In this document: positions 1 to 7,765 of the stretch, piece after piece
How the letters are laid out: every line of letters starts with the position of its first letter
Numbering within the stretch: position 1 is the stretch's first letter
Origin: Paraburkholderia youngii
GTDB taxonomy: Bacteria > Pseudomonadota > Gammaproteobacteria > Burkholderiales > Burkholderiaceae
DNA: 64,000 nucleotides
Assembly: GCF_013366925.1 (NCBI RefSeq)
Contig: NZ_JAALDK010000001.1
Coordinates: forward strand, 3,279,165 to 3,343,164
Reading direction: 5' to 3'
The notes under the pieces: generated by a model
Database searches by the model: none
Told to the model about the DNA's origin: nothing
The model's input: only the letters and a program-made list of their open reading frames with translations
Translations under genes and position numbers: made by a program

Positions 1-2
1 TA

Positions 3-680
3 TTCGCGGTGCTCGGCATGGCCTTCGACGAGCGGCGCGTTTTCGGCGTCGGCCAAAGAGGCGAGACGACCCAGACCGACCTCGCGCAGACGACCCTCAA
101 CTTCAGCGATCACCAGGTGCGCGTGTGCGGCGAGTCCGAAGCCGCGCTGCGGCGTGAAATCCTGTTGCGGATCGTCGATCAGCTCGTGCTCGAAGGCCTC
201 GGCAAGATCGAGGCCGAGACCTCGCGGCAGGACGCATTGGAACGCGAAAGGGCGCTGCTGAAAACGCGTCTGACGATTCTCGAACGGCAAGGGGCGGGCG
301 TGCGCTCGCTGCTGGGTAGCGACGCGTCGTCGAATTACGCGGAGGTGGCGAAGCTGCAGGCGCAGATCGAAGAGAACGATCAGGCTCTAGCGCAACTGGG
401 CCTGAAGACCGAGGCGCTGGAGCGGCATCTCGACGTGATGTGCGGTGTGCTGCAGGCGCCGGACGCGCATGTCTACGTGCGCAAGAGAAAATACCGGCTC
501 GACAGGATGAACGTCGTCGTGGAAGACGGCGATACACGGCCCGCGCACGAAATCGAGTTTCGCCTTGCGCATCTGCCGGCAAGTCCCAATGCGATGCGGG
601 TTTTCTCGACGGTGCGTTTCCGACGCGCTGATTTTTCGCCGCTCTTCAGCGACCTCGCGCAAGCGCACCGCCTGCTCTGA
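3..680 (+). CDS. Hypothetical coiled-coil protein, 5' end outside window
   Basis: The frame is open from the left edge (a GTG lies at 9), so this is the C-terminal part, at least 225 residues, of a protein that begins outside the window. The middle, counted from the GTG roughly residues 60-145, is rich in Glu, Leu, Arg and Gln with heptad-like spacing and looks like a coiled coil. The tail is more basic and mixed. I recognise no family and assign no function. GC-rich codon use matches the neighbours. The stop is followed 15 bp later by the end of a tiny minus-strand ORF. Coding status is well supported by length and codon bias; identity is unknown. Confidence 0.7.
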   Translation, partial: FAVLGMAFDERRVFGVGQRGETTQTDLAQTTLNFSDHQVRVCGESEAALRREILLRIVDQLVLEGLGKIEAETSRQDALERERALLKTRLTILERQGAGVRSLLGSDASSNYAEVAKLQAQIEENDQALAQLGLKTEALERHLDVMCGVLQAPDAHVYVRKRKYRLDRMNVVVEDGDTRPAHEIEFRLAHLPASPNAMRVFSTVRFRRADFSPLFSDLAQAHRLL

Positions 681-695
681 TGCGAGCCATGCTCG

Positions 696-788
696 CTATT
701 TGACCGTGACCGGTGCCTCCGTCTGACCGAACCCCGTATTCGCGACACACACGAGCGCCGCCGCGACGATCAGTTTGCGGTTAATCAT
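696..788 (-). CDS. Putative 30-residue secreted micropeptide
   Basis: A short ORF of 30 codons. The peptide opens with MINRK followed by a hydrophobic core (LIVAAALVCVA) and an N-G-F-G-Q junction that looks like a signal-peptidase site, leaving a mature tail of only about nine residues. An AAGGGGA ribosome-binding sequence lies 6 nt before the ATG. Its start lies 18 bp downstream of the end of the Gly-zipper gene on the same strand, so the two could be co-transcribed. It could equally be a chance ORF or a decayed remnant of a longer secreted protein. Confidence 0.35.
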   Translation of the reverse strand: MINRKLIVAAALVCVANTGFGQTEAPVTVK

Positions 789-806
789 GCTGTTCCCCTT
801 GTGTGG

Positions 807-1280
807 TCAATTGACGGTGTAACCCCGGCCCGACATGCATGCGGCGAAAGCGCGATTGAACGTGTCCATCGCGCCCTGCGTTTGCGCCTGCGAATTCGCC
901 GCGGCCGCGCGCCGGTTCTGCCGCGCGCGCGATCCACCCACCATCGTGCCGGTCGCCGCGCCGATCGCCGCGCCCTTGCCGGCGTCGCCCGCAATCGCGC
1001 CGATGATTGCGCCGCCGGCCGCGCCGCGCGCCGCGCCCTGCACGCGCTCGCCGCCTCCCACCGCGGGGCCGGAAGGCGGGGGCGGGGCGTTGGCGACCTG
1101 GGTCGGATCGATGCCGGTATTGTTCTTCGCCCACGCATAGCAGGCCCCTTCGTCCTGCTGCTGTTGCTGCGGGCTCTGCCCTCTGGCCGGATACGCTATC
1201 GGCCTCGATTGCGCGATGCCTTCGAGCGATAGCGACGCCGTCAACGCAGCAATAACGGCATATTTCGTCGATTTGTTCAC
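807..1280 (-). CDS. Glycine-zipper periplasmic or envelope protein
   Basis: 157 residues. The GTG start at 1280 is chosen because AAGGAG sits 6 nt upstream and the translation opens with a Lys-containing N-region and a hydrophobic signal segment ending near 'GIAQS'. The centre (about residues 75-120) is a Gly/Ala-rich stretch with repeated GxxxG spacing (GAAGGAIIGAIAGDAGKG), the hallmark of the Gly-zipper families of envelope proteins that make membrane hairpins or oligomers. Three Cys are seen, one in 'CYAWA' early in the mature part and one in 'AACMSG' near the end. It is divergent from the DUF3300 gene. The precise role is not known for this family. Confidence 0.8.
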   Translation of the reverse strand: MNKSTKYAVIAALTASLSLEGIAQSRPIAYPARGQSPQQQQQDEGACYAWAKNNTGIDPTQVANAPPPPSGPAVGGGERVQGAARGAAGGAIIGAIAGDAGKGAAIGAATGTMVGGSRARQNRRAAAANSQAQTQGAMDTFNRAFAACMSGRGYTVN

Positions 1281-1628
1281 GACAGCTCCTTGCGTGGGCA
1301 CACGCGGATGCGAGTCGCCGGCTGCCTGTCGGTTCAGGCGTGAGGGCGCAACCGGCACCCGTGAATGGGAATTCTGATGGGACCGGTTGCCGCGCGGTGG
1401 ATGCGCAGCAATGGCAGGTTCGCTTTCATCATGGCGTCGCGGGCTTGTTTGGCGCAATCGGACCAAGGTCGTATTTGCAATATCGTTTGTGATTTCCAAA
1501 CTGTATTCATGCAACAGGTGCAGGTCGTTTCCATTGCTTCGGAGAACTGTCTGTCGAAAATTATGGCCGTGGACTGCCGCGTAGCGATGCAGCCCGAGGC
1601 CGCTGACGAAGCGCAAGGGGAAGCATCG
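1281..1628. promoter_or_regulatory. Divergent intergenic region
   Basis: 348 bp between two divergently transcribed envelope genes. It must carry both promoters. The stretch around 1470-1530 is clearly more AT-rich than the surroundings. I see no convincing operator or RNA element. Confidence 0.4.
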
Positions 1629-3110
1629 ATGGACCGCGATTCGCGTGCGCGCGCACGCACCATCCCGTTTGCAACGGCGCTCGACGACGAGCCGAGGCGC
1701 GCGCGACGCGTCAGCCATGTGCTGGGCGCCGCGCTTCTGGCGTGCTGCGGCGCGTTCTCCATTGCGGTGTCGCTGGCGCAGGCGCCGGCCGCGAACGCCC
1801 CGGCGAACGCGGCCAACGCGCCCATTCCCGCGGCGACGCTCGATAAGCTCGTCGGACCGATCGCGCTGTATCCGGACGACCTGATCGCGATAATCCTGCC
1901 TGCGTCCACCTATCCGGTGGAAATCGTGCAGGCCGACCGGTTTCTCGACCAGTACAAGAACAACAAGTCGCTGAAGCTCAACGACGCGTGGCACGATCCG
2001 ATAAAGGCGCTGCTGAATTACCCCGACATCGTCAAGAACATGAGCACCGATCTCGACTGGACGATCGATCTCGGCGAGGCCGTCGTCGCCGATCAGGGCT
2101 CGGTGCTCGAAGCGATTCAGCGCTTCCGGCGCCAAACGCAGTCGGCGGGGCATCTGAAATCCGACGACAAGCAGGTCGTGGTCGTCGAGAAGGAAGTGAT
2201 CAAGATCCAGCCGGCCGATCCGCAGGTGATCTACGTGCCGCAGTACAACCCGCAGACCGTCGTGGTGGCCAGTGCACCCGTGACCTACGCGTATGCGCCC
2301 ACGCCATATCCGGCCTACTACTATCCGTACGCGCCCGGCGCCGCGCTCGCGACGGGGCTGATCTGGGGCGCGGCGATTACCGCCGCCTGGAACGGCGGGC
2401 ACTATGAAACGCATTACGGGGGCGGCGGCAACAACAACATCAACATCAACCGCGAAAGAAACGTCGAGCGCGGCGATAGAACCGTTAACCGGGGCGATAG
2501 GAACGTCGAGCGCGGCAATATCAACACCGGCAATGTCAACACCGGCGACATCAACCGCGGCGGCGGTCGCGGGCAGGGAGGCGGTACCTCCGCATGGACC
2601 CCGGACAAGAAGCCGGGCCAGGTCAGCGGTATCTCGGATCGTTCGGCGCGCACGCAGCGGGTCGGCGATCCGCCGTCGCGCGGCGGCAGCGCGGGTGCGG
2701 GTGCGGGCGGTGGGTTGGCAGGCGGCAACCGCGGCGGAGCGGGCGGCGTTGCCGGCGCGAACTTTGCGGGTGGCGGCGCAGGCGGTGCTGGCGGCGGTGC
2801 GGGCGCCAACTTCGCAGGGGGCGGCGCTGGCGCGCAAGGGCGGCCGCAGCCGTCCCAGCGTCCGACGGCGTCGACGGGCGCGCGCGGCGGCGATGCGTTC
2901 AGCGGCTACGGCTCGGCGCGCGACGCGCAGGCCAATAGCGCGCGCGGCGCGGCGAGCCGCCAGTCGGCGGCGCGTGGCGGCGGAGGCGGATACGCCGGTG
3001 GCGGTGGATTCGGCGGCGGTGGCGGCGGCGGATTTTCCGGCGGCGGGCGTGGCGGTGGCGGATTCACGCCGCGGGCCGGTGGTGGCGGCCGCGGCGGCGG
3101 ACGGCGATAA
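1629..3110 (+). CDS. DUF3300 domain secreted protein with Gly-rich tail
   Basis: 493 residues. The frame is open further upstream, but the ATG at 1629 is preceded by AAGGGGA at good spacing, and the product then has a normal N-terminus: basic region, then a hydrophobic segment at about residues 28-50. The conserved DUF3300 part follows (LDKLVGPIALYPDDLIA, then 'QADRFLDQY' and 'PADPQVIYVPQYNPQ'), typical of secreted proteins of unknown function. A Tyr/Pro-rich and hydrophobic patch leads into an Asn/Arg repeat and finally about 150 residues of Gly-Gly-Ala low complexity. The DUF2950 gene starts 9 bp after the stop, and these two families are often paired, so an operon is likely. Confidence 0.85.
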   Translation: MDRDSRARARTIPFATALDDEPRRARRVSHVLGAALLACCGAFSIAVSLAQAPAANAPANAANAPIPAATLDKLVGPIALYPDDLIAIILPASTYPVEIVQADRFLDQYKNNKSLKLNDAWHDPIKALLNYPDIVKNMSTDLDWTIDLGEAVVADQGSVLEAIQRFRRQTQSAGHLKSDDKQVVVVEKEVIKIQPADPQVIYVPQYNPQTVVVASAPVTYAYAPTPYPAYYYPYAPGAALATGLIWGAAITAAWNGGHYETHYGGGGNNNININRERNVERGDRTVNRGDRNVERGNINTGNVNTGDINRGGGRGQGGGTSAWTPDKKPGQVSGISDRSARTQRVGDPPSRGGSAGAGAGGGLAGGNRGGAGGVAGANFAGGGAGGAGGGAGANFAGGGAGAQGRPQPSQRPTASTGARGGDAFSGYGSARDAQANSARGAASRQSAARGGGGGYAGGGGFGGGGGGGFSGGGRGGGGFTPRAGGGGRGGGRR

Positions 3111-3119
3111 GGAGATGGT

Positions 3120-4079
3120 ATGGACGGGCAGAGCATCACCGGAAAGCGCGCACGCGACGTTTCGCGGCGACGCGTGACCTCATCGCGGCGGCTGTGCGCG
3201 ATGGTGCTCGCGCTGTCGGTTCCAATGGCGGCGTTCGCCGCAGGGCAGCGCACTTTCGCCAACCCGGAAGACGCGGTCGCCGCGCTGTCCAGCGCGCTGA
3301 AGACCGACGACGAAGCGTCGCTCGTCGCGATCTTCGGCGAAACGCACAAGAGCCTCGTGGTCTCGCCGGATCAGGCGGAGAACGAGGCGAACTGGGCCAA
3401 GGCGAGCAAGGAGCTGGACGCCTATCACTTGCTCGACGACAGGGGACCGAACCGGCGGATTCTGCTGGTCGGCGACGAGGCGTGGCCGATGCCGATACCG
3501 ATCGTCAAGGAGGGCGGCAGCTGGCGCTTCGCGACCGAAGAGGGCGAAGAAGAACTGATCAATCGACGCATCGGCTCCAACGAACTCGCAGCGATCAGGG
3601 TGCTGGAGGCTTATCTCGACGCGCAGCGCCAATATGCGTCGCGCGACCGCAACCACGACGGCCTGCACGAATACGCGCAGAAGCTGGCCAGCACGCCGGG
3701 CAAGCAGGACGGTCTCTACTGGCATACCGACGAAAACAGCGACGAAGAGGAAAGTCCGTTCGGCCCGCTCGTCGCCGCCAGCTCCGAATATCTGAAAGGC
3801 CACGCGGCGGGCGATCCTTACCGGGGCTACCAGTTCCAGATCCTGACGCGGCAGGGCAAGAACGCGCCGGGCGGCGCGTTCAGCTACGTAATCAACGGGC
3901 ACATGATCGCGGGGTTCGCGATGGTCGCTTATCCGGCGCAGTACGGCAAGAGCGGCGTGATGACCTTCGTGGTGAGCAACAACGGCGTGATCTACCAGAA
4001 GGACCGTGGCCCGCATGCGCCGCCGGTGACCGAATTCAACCCGGATCACACGTGGCAGCGCGTCAAGGATTCGCTCTGA
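3120..4079 (+). CDS. DUF2950 domain periplasmic protein
   Basis: 319 residues. GGAG at 3111-3114 precedes the ATG by 5 nt. The N-terminus is Arg-rich (SRRRVTSSRR) and followed by a hydrophobic segment ending in 'FAAGQ', consistent with export. The mature part begins 'RTFANPEDAVAALSSALK' and runs through motifs expected of DUF2950 (YASRDRNHDG, GYQFQILTRQG, FAMVAYPAQYG). The function of this family is not known. It sits directly behind the DUF3300 gene and probably works in the same envelope process. Length and start fit the family. Confidence 0.85.
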   Translation: MDGQSITGKRARDVSRRRVTSSRRLCAMVLALSVPMAAFAAGQRTFANPEDAVAALSSALKTDDEASLVAIFGETHKSLVVSPDQAENEANWAKASKELDAYHLLDDRGPNRRILLVGDEAWPMPIPIVKEGGSWRFATEEGEEELINRRIGSNELAAIRVLEAYLDAQRQYASRDRNHDGLHEYAQKLASTPGKQDGLYWHTDENSDEEESPFGPLVAASSEYLKGHAAGDPYRGYQFQILTRQGKNAPGGAFSYVINGHMIAGFAMVAYPAQYGKSGVMTFVVSNNGVIYQKDRGPHAPPVTEFNPDHTWQRVKDSL

Positions 4080-4161
4080 ACCGCTCGGGGTCGGCAGTGG
4101 CCACGCCCGCGCCGCGCGCCCGTGCTTCCGTCGGCTCCGCTTTCGTACTCGAGGCGCTACG

Positions 4162-5913
4162 TTGAACCACCCACCTGGCTTCACCGGCCTCGCGTCAGCC
4201 ACGCCACCCGCGCGCGGGTGGCGCTCCGCGTTTCCGCCCGCGCAATGGCTGCGAAGCTATCAGCCGCGCTGGCTCGCGAAAGACGCGGTCGCCGGTGTGA
4301 CGCTCGCGGCCTATGGCATTCCGGTATCGCTCGCGTATGCGTCGCTCGCCGGCGTGCCCCCGCAATACGGCATCTACGGCTATCTGGTGGGCGGCCTCTG
4401 TTACGCGCTGTTCGGTTCGTCGCGCCAGCTCGCGGTCGGCCCGACCTCGGCGATCTCGATGCTGGTCGGCGTGACGGTTGCGACGATGGCCGACGGTGAT
4501 CCGGCGCGCTGGGCTTCGATCGCCGCGCTCACGTCGGTGCTGATCGCGTGCATGTGCGTGATCGGCTGGCTGCTGCGCCTAAGTTCGCTCGTCAGCTTCA
4601 TCAGCGAGACGATTCTGCTCGGCTTCAAGGCGGGCGCCGCGCTGACGATCGCGATGACCCAGTTGCCGAAGCTGTTCGGCGTGAAAGGCGGCGGCGAATT
4701 TTTCTTCGAACGGATCGCCGTGCTGTGGGGGCAGCTTCCGCTGACCAATGTCAGCGTGTTCGCCTTCGGTCTCGTTTGCATCGCGTTGCTGCTGCTCGGC
4801 GAAAAGCTTCTGCCGGGGCGTCCGGTGGCGCTCGCCGTGGTCGCTGCGTCGATCGTCGCGCTGTCCGTCACGTCGCTGGGCAGCCGCGGCTTTACGCTGG
4901 TGGGTGCGCTGCCTCAGGGCTTGCCTGAATTCCGTCTGCCGGGGCTGCGGGTAAGCGATGTCGATGGCATCATCCCGCTCGCGTTCGCGTGCCTGTTGCT
5001 CGCCTATGTCGAGAGCGTGTCGGCCGCGCGCGCGCTCGCGCAGGCACATGGTGACGAGATCGACGCCCGCCAGGAATTGCTCGGTCTCGGCGCGGCCAAT
5101 CTTGCCGCGGGATTGTTCCAGGCGTTTCCGGTCGCGGGCGGGCTGTCGCAATCGTCGGTCAACGACAAGGCCGGCGCGAAAAGCCCGCTGGCGCTGGTCT
5201 TCGCGTCGCTGGCGATCGGCTTCTGTCTGATGTTCCTCACCGGACTGCTCGCGAATCTGCCCAACGTCGTGCTGGCGGCGATCGTGCTCGTGGCCGTGAA
5301 AGGCCTCGTCGATGTCCGCGAATTGCGTCATGTATGGCGCGTGAGCCGCTTCGAATTCGCGATTTCGATGGTGGCGTTCGCGGCGGTGCTGCTGTTGGGC
5401 ATCCTGAAGGGCGTGATCGTCGCGGTGCTGGTGTCGATGCTGCTGATCATCCGCCGCGCCGCGCATCCGCATGTCGCGATGCTCGGGCGTATTCCCGGCA
5501 CGCGCTATTTCTCCGATCTCGAACGTCATGCCGAGAACGAGACGATTGCGCATGTGCTGGCGGTGCGGGTCGAGGCGTCGCTGCTGTACTTCAACGTCGA
5601 GCACGTGCGCGAGACGATCTGGCGCATGATCCGCGCGGCTCCCGAGCCGGTGCGGCTCGTGATCTGCGATCTGTCGGCGTCGCCGGTCGTCGATCTGGCG
5701 GGCGCGCGCATGCTCAAGGCGATGCACGTCGCGCTGCAGGCGGCGGGCACCGGGATGAAGGTCGTCGGCGCTCACGCGGACGTGCGCGACCTGCTGCGCG
5801 CCGAGGGGCTCGAGGTTCGTGTCGGCCACATCAGCCGACGCGGCTCGGTGGCCGACCTCGTCGACGCATTCCAGCAAAACGGCGATCTCGCGGACGAAGC
5901 GGGTCGCGGATGA
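4162..5913 (+). CDS. SulP-family anion transporter with STAS domain
   Basis: 583 residues from a TTG start (no better ATG nearby). Residues about 20-440 carry 10 or more hydrophobic segments with SulP hallmarks: 'AGVTLAAYGIPVSLAYASLAG', 'GTSRQLAVGPTSAIS'-like sequence and a 'GGLSQSSVNDKAGAKSPL' loop. A cytoplasmic STAS domain occupies about 460-570 (SLLYFNVEHVRE, VICDLSASPVVDLAGARML). SulP proteins move sulfate, bicarbonate or other anions by symport or exchange. In a strain that also fixes CO2 through RuBisCO, bicarbonate uptake is possible, but this gene stands outside the cbb operon and the substrate cannot be read from sequence. Confidence 0.88.
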   Translation: MNHPPGFTGLASATPPARGWRSAFPPAQWLRSYQPRWLAKDAVAGVTLAAYGIPVSLAYASLAGVPPQYGIYGYLVGGLCYALFGSSRQLAVGPTSAISMLVGVTVATMADGDPARWASIAALTSVLIACMCVIGWLLRLSSLVSFISETILLGFKAGAALTIAMTQLPKLFGVKGGGEFFFERIAVLWGQLPLTNVSVFAFGLVCIALLLLGEKLLPGRPVALAVVAASIVALSVTSLGSRGFTLVGALPQGLPEFRLPGLRVSDVDGIIPLAFACLLLAYVESVSAARALAQAHGDEIDARQELLGLGAANLAAGLFQAFPVAGGLSQSSVNDKAGAKSPLALVFASLAIGFCLMFLTGLLANLPNVVLAAIVLVAVKGLVDVRELRHVWRVSRFEFAISMVAFAAVLLLGILKGVIVAVLVSMLLIIRRAAHPHVAMLGRIPGTRYFSDLERHAENETIAHVLAVRVEASLLYFNVEHVRETIWRMIRAAPEPVRLVICDLSASPVVDLAGARMLKAMHVALQAAGTGMKVVGAHADVRDLLRAEGLEVRVGHISRRGSVADLVDAFQQNGDLADEAGRG

Positions 5914-5931
5914 TCTCGAGGAGAAAACCAA

Positions 5932-6360
5932 ATGTCACGTCAATTGCTTCCTGGCGCGCGCGCGCTCACACACGACGCCGTGCACTCCCTCACGATCACG
6001 CAGTGGCTGGCGGCAGCGGCGCTGCTCGCCAGCCCCGTCTTGTGCCATGCAGCGAACCTGAACTTTCTGAAAGACACGCCCGTCGCCTACATGCACGAAG
6101 CCGACCGTAAAGCGCTCAACGATGCGGCGCAAAAGGCGCTCGATACGAAAAAGGATGGCGAATCGTACGAGTGGAGCAATGCGGGCACCGGCAATTCCGT
6201 TTCGATCACGGGCACGGTGACGCCGCAGGATACGACGAAGGACGGCGATCGAACCTGCCGGACCGCGACGCTGACCGCGGTTGCGAAAGGACAGACCCAA
6301 ACCTGGACGCCGATCGTCTGCAAAACCGGCGATGGACCGTGGAAGGTACTGAAGAGATAA
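5932..6360 (+). CDS. RT0821/Lpp0805-like surface antigen domain protein
   Basis: 142 residues. GAGGAG lies about 8 nt upstream of the ATG. The N-terminal 40 residues form a long signal peptide (hydrophobic 'WLAAAALLASPVLCHA'). The mature part, with 'ALNDAAQKALD', 'YEWSNAGTGNSVSITGTV', 'CRTATLTAV' and a C-terminal 'DGPWKVLK', has the layout of the small C-terminal beta domain seen in rickettsial 17-kDa-antigen-like outer-membrane proteins. It lacks the usual Gly-zipper part. It follows the SulP gene by 18 bp and may be co-transcribed. Function unknown. Confidence 0.75.
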   Translation: MSRQLLPGARALTHDAVHSLTITQWLAAAALLASPVLCHAANLNFLKDTPVAYMHEADRKALNDAAQKALDTKKDGESYEWSNAGTGNSVSITGTVTPQDTTKDGDRTCRTATLTAVAKGQTQTWTPIVCKTGDGPWKVLKR

Positions 6361-6447
6361 GCACCTGCGCGTCGCTCGATACGAACCATTTGCGCTGTTG
6401 ATGCATAATTTGCCCAGCGTTTCGCGGCTCATGCACAAGGCAGACAC

Positions 6448-7320
6448 ATGGAACACTCTTACGCTAACGACGATACCGGCAATCTGATCCTGCTCGAACA
6501 CGTCAACCTGAAAATCCCCAACCAGATTCTCGCGACCGCCTTCTACGTCACCGGCCTCGGGCTCACGCGCGATCCGTTCGTGATGACTGGGGTCGAGAAT
6601 ATGTGGATCAACATCGGCCGCTCGCAGATTCACTTGCCGCACGGGGCGGCGCAACGTTTGCGCGGCAGTGTCGGTCTCGTGGTGGGCGAACTCGACGCGC
6701 TGGTGAAGCGTTTGCGCTCGGTCGAGCCGCTGCTCGCCGGCACCGGGTTCGGCTGGACGGAGCGCGCAGGCAGTGTCGAAGTGACGTGTCCATGGGGCAA
6801 TCGCTACGAGTGCCTCGATCCCGTCGATCGATCCGCGTCGGCTCCGTGGTCGCAAATCGATCTGGGCATCGCGTTCGTGAAGATGGATGTGCCGGTCGGC
6901 AGCGCGCTGCCTATCGCGCGCTTTTACCGCGATATGTTCGATGCGCCCGTCGACATCGAAGAGAAGCATGGCTTGCACCGCGCGATCATCGACATCGGCA
7001 CGCATCAGCAACTGCTGTATGCGGAGACAACCGAGCCCGTTCCTGAATACGACGGGCACCACATCGCCATTTACACGGCGGCTTTTTCGGAGCCGTTCAG
7101 GCGGCTCGCCGAAAAAGGCCTCGTGTATGGAGAGGAGCCGCATCAATACCGGTTTGCCGACCTCGTCGATCTGGCGTCCGGGCAGCGTTGCTTCAGGCTC
7201 GAGCACGAAGTGCGCAGCCTGCATCACCCGCTTTACGCGCGACCTCTGGTAAACCGCAATCCGGAACAGACCGACCGGAACTATCTGCAGGGCGCCGATT
7301 GGCGCGGCGGGCGGTTCTGA
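6448..7320 (+). CDS. VOC (glyoxalase/extradiol dioxygenase fold) family protein
   Basis: 290 residues built as two VOC-like halves: the first starts 'LLEHVNLKIPNQILATAFYV' with 'SQIHLPHG' as a probable metal-ligand strand, the second around 'LGIAFVKMDVPVG' with 'HHIAIYTAAF'. VOC proteins use paired beta-alpha-beta-beta-beta modules to bind a metal and act on small molecules; substrate cannot be inferred. Thirty-six bp downstream begins the stump of an amidohydrolase, and VOC plus amidohydrolase pairs are common in aromatic and furan catabolism, so this is probably the surviving part of a broken catabolic operon (inference). Confidence 0.75.
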   Translation: MEHSYANDDTGNLILLEHVNLKIPNQILATAFYVTGLGLTRDPFVMTGVENMWINIGRSQIHLPHGAAQRLRGSVGLVVGELDALVKRLRSVEPLLAGTGFGWTERAGSVEVTCPWGNRYECLDPVDRSASAPWSQIDLGIAFVKMDVPVGSALPIARFYRDMFDAPVDIEEKHGLHRAIIDIGTHQQLLYAETTEPVPEYDGHHIAIYTAAFSEPFRRLAEKGLVYGEEPHQYRFADLVDLASGQRCFRLEHEVRSLHHPLYARPLVNRNPEQTDRNYLQGADWRGGRF

Positions 7321-7356
7321 TCGGCTCAATGAGCGGTCTATTCAGTGGAAAAACTC

Positions 7357-7446
7357 ATGAGCGTATTCGGAGACAAGATCGACTGCCATTGCCACGTGTT
7401 CGATCCGACTGCGGCGGCAGATCCCGTGGGAAACGCCGCAACGTAG
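7357..7446 (+). pseudogene. N-terminal stump of an amidohydrolase-2 family gene
   Basis: The ATG at 7357 opens a 29-codon frame beginning MSVFGDKIDCHCHVFDP, the typical N-terminus of amidohydrolase-2 (metal-dependent TIM-barrel hydrolase) proteins, in which the H-x-H pair on the first strand binds zinc. The frame stops at 7444-7446 after a short unrelated sequence, whereas intact members run to about 280-300 residues. No further fragments of the family follow. The break probably marks a deletion or insertion junction at the left border of the methylotrophy locus. Confidence 0.65.
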
Positions 7447-7765
7447 GTGAAAACGATGACCAGGGCGGCAGTGACTGGCGACAACGGTGCGCGCCGATCG
7501 CTTGCCACTCCTTAACGCTTTACTCTAGAAAATCCACAACACATCGGCTACCCTTAATCGAGCCGGTTTGCCGCGGACCCGTGCATCACTTCTCCCCTCT
7601 GCGAAGCCGACCCGTCCTGACAGAGCTGAACAACGATTCGAAGCCGTACGCTTTTGTTGTCTGCGAGGGTTGCGCCACCGTGTTTTTTCACGCTGTCGTC
7701 CGCGTGGATCCATGTCGCACTCCTGCGCTGCAATTCATAGGAATGTAAAAAGCTAGGAGACGCTC
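7447..7765 (+). promoter_or_regulatory. Upstream region of the PQQ alcohol dehydrogenase operon
   Basis: 319 bp without a convincing gene between the amidohydrolase stump and the dehydrogenase. The part around 7510-7560 is AT-richer. A weak -24/-12-like match (TGGCGA-N5-GTGC, 7476-7490) has correct spacing but poor agreement with the consensus and I do not rely on it. A TAGGAG ribosome-binding site lies just before the ATG at 7766. Confidence 0.4.

Noticed and set aside
1281..2837. Long minus-strand frame continuous upstream of the Gly-zipper gene
   Set aside because: It runs antisense to the DUF3300 gene; Gly/Ala-rich GC-rich codons remove stops on the other strand. Only the part from the GTG at 1280 has signal peptide, ribosome-binding site and family features.
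2540..3110. Gly/Ala-coding repeats in the DUF3300 gene considered as a CRISPR or DNA repeat array
   Set aside because: Units are irregular in length and in frame with the protein; no spacers or constant repeats.
7476..7490. TGGCGA-N5-GTGC as a sigma-54 promoter for the PQQ dehydrogenase
   Set aside because: Only the GG and GC dinucleotides fit; GG-N10-GC is expected by chance in GC-rich DNA, and it does not share the GGCAC core of the four better elements.
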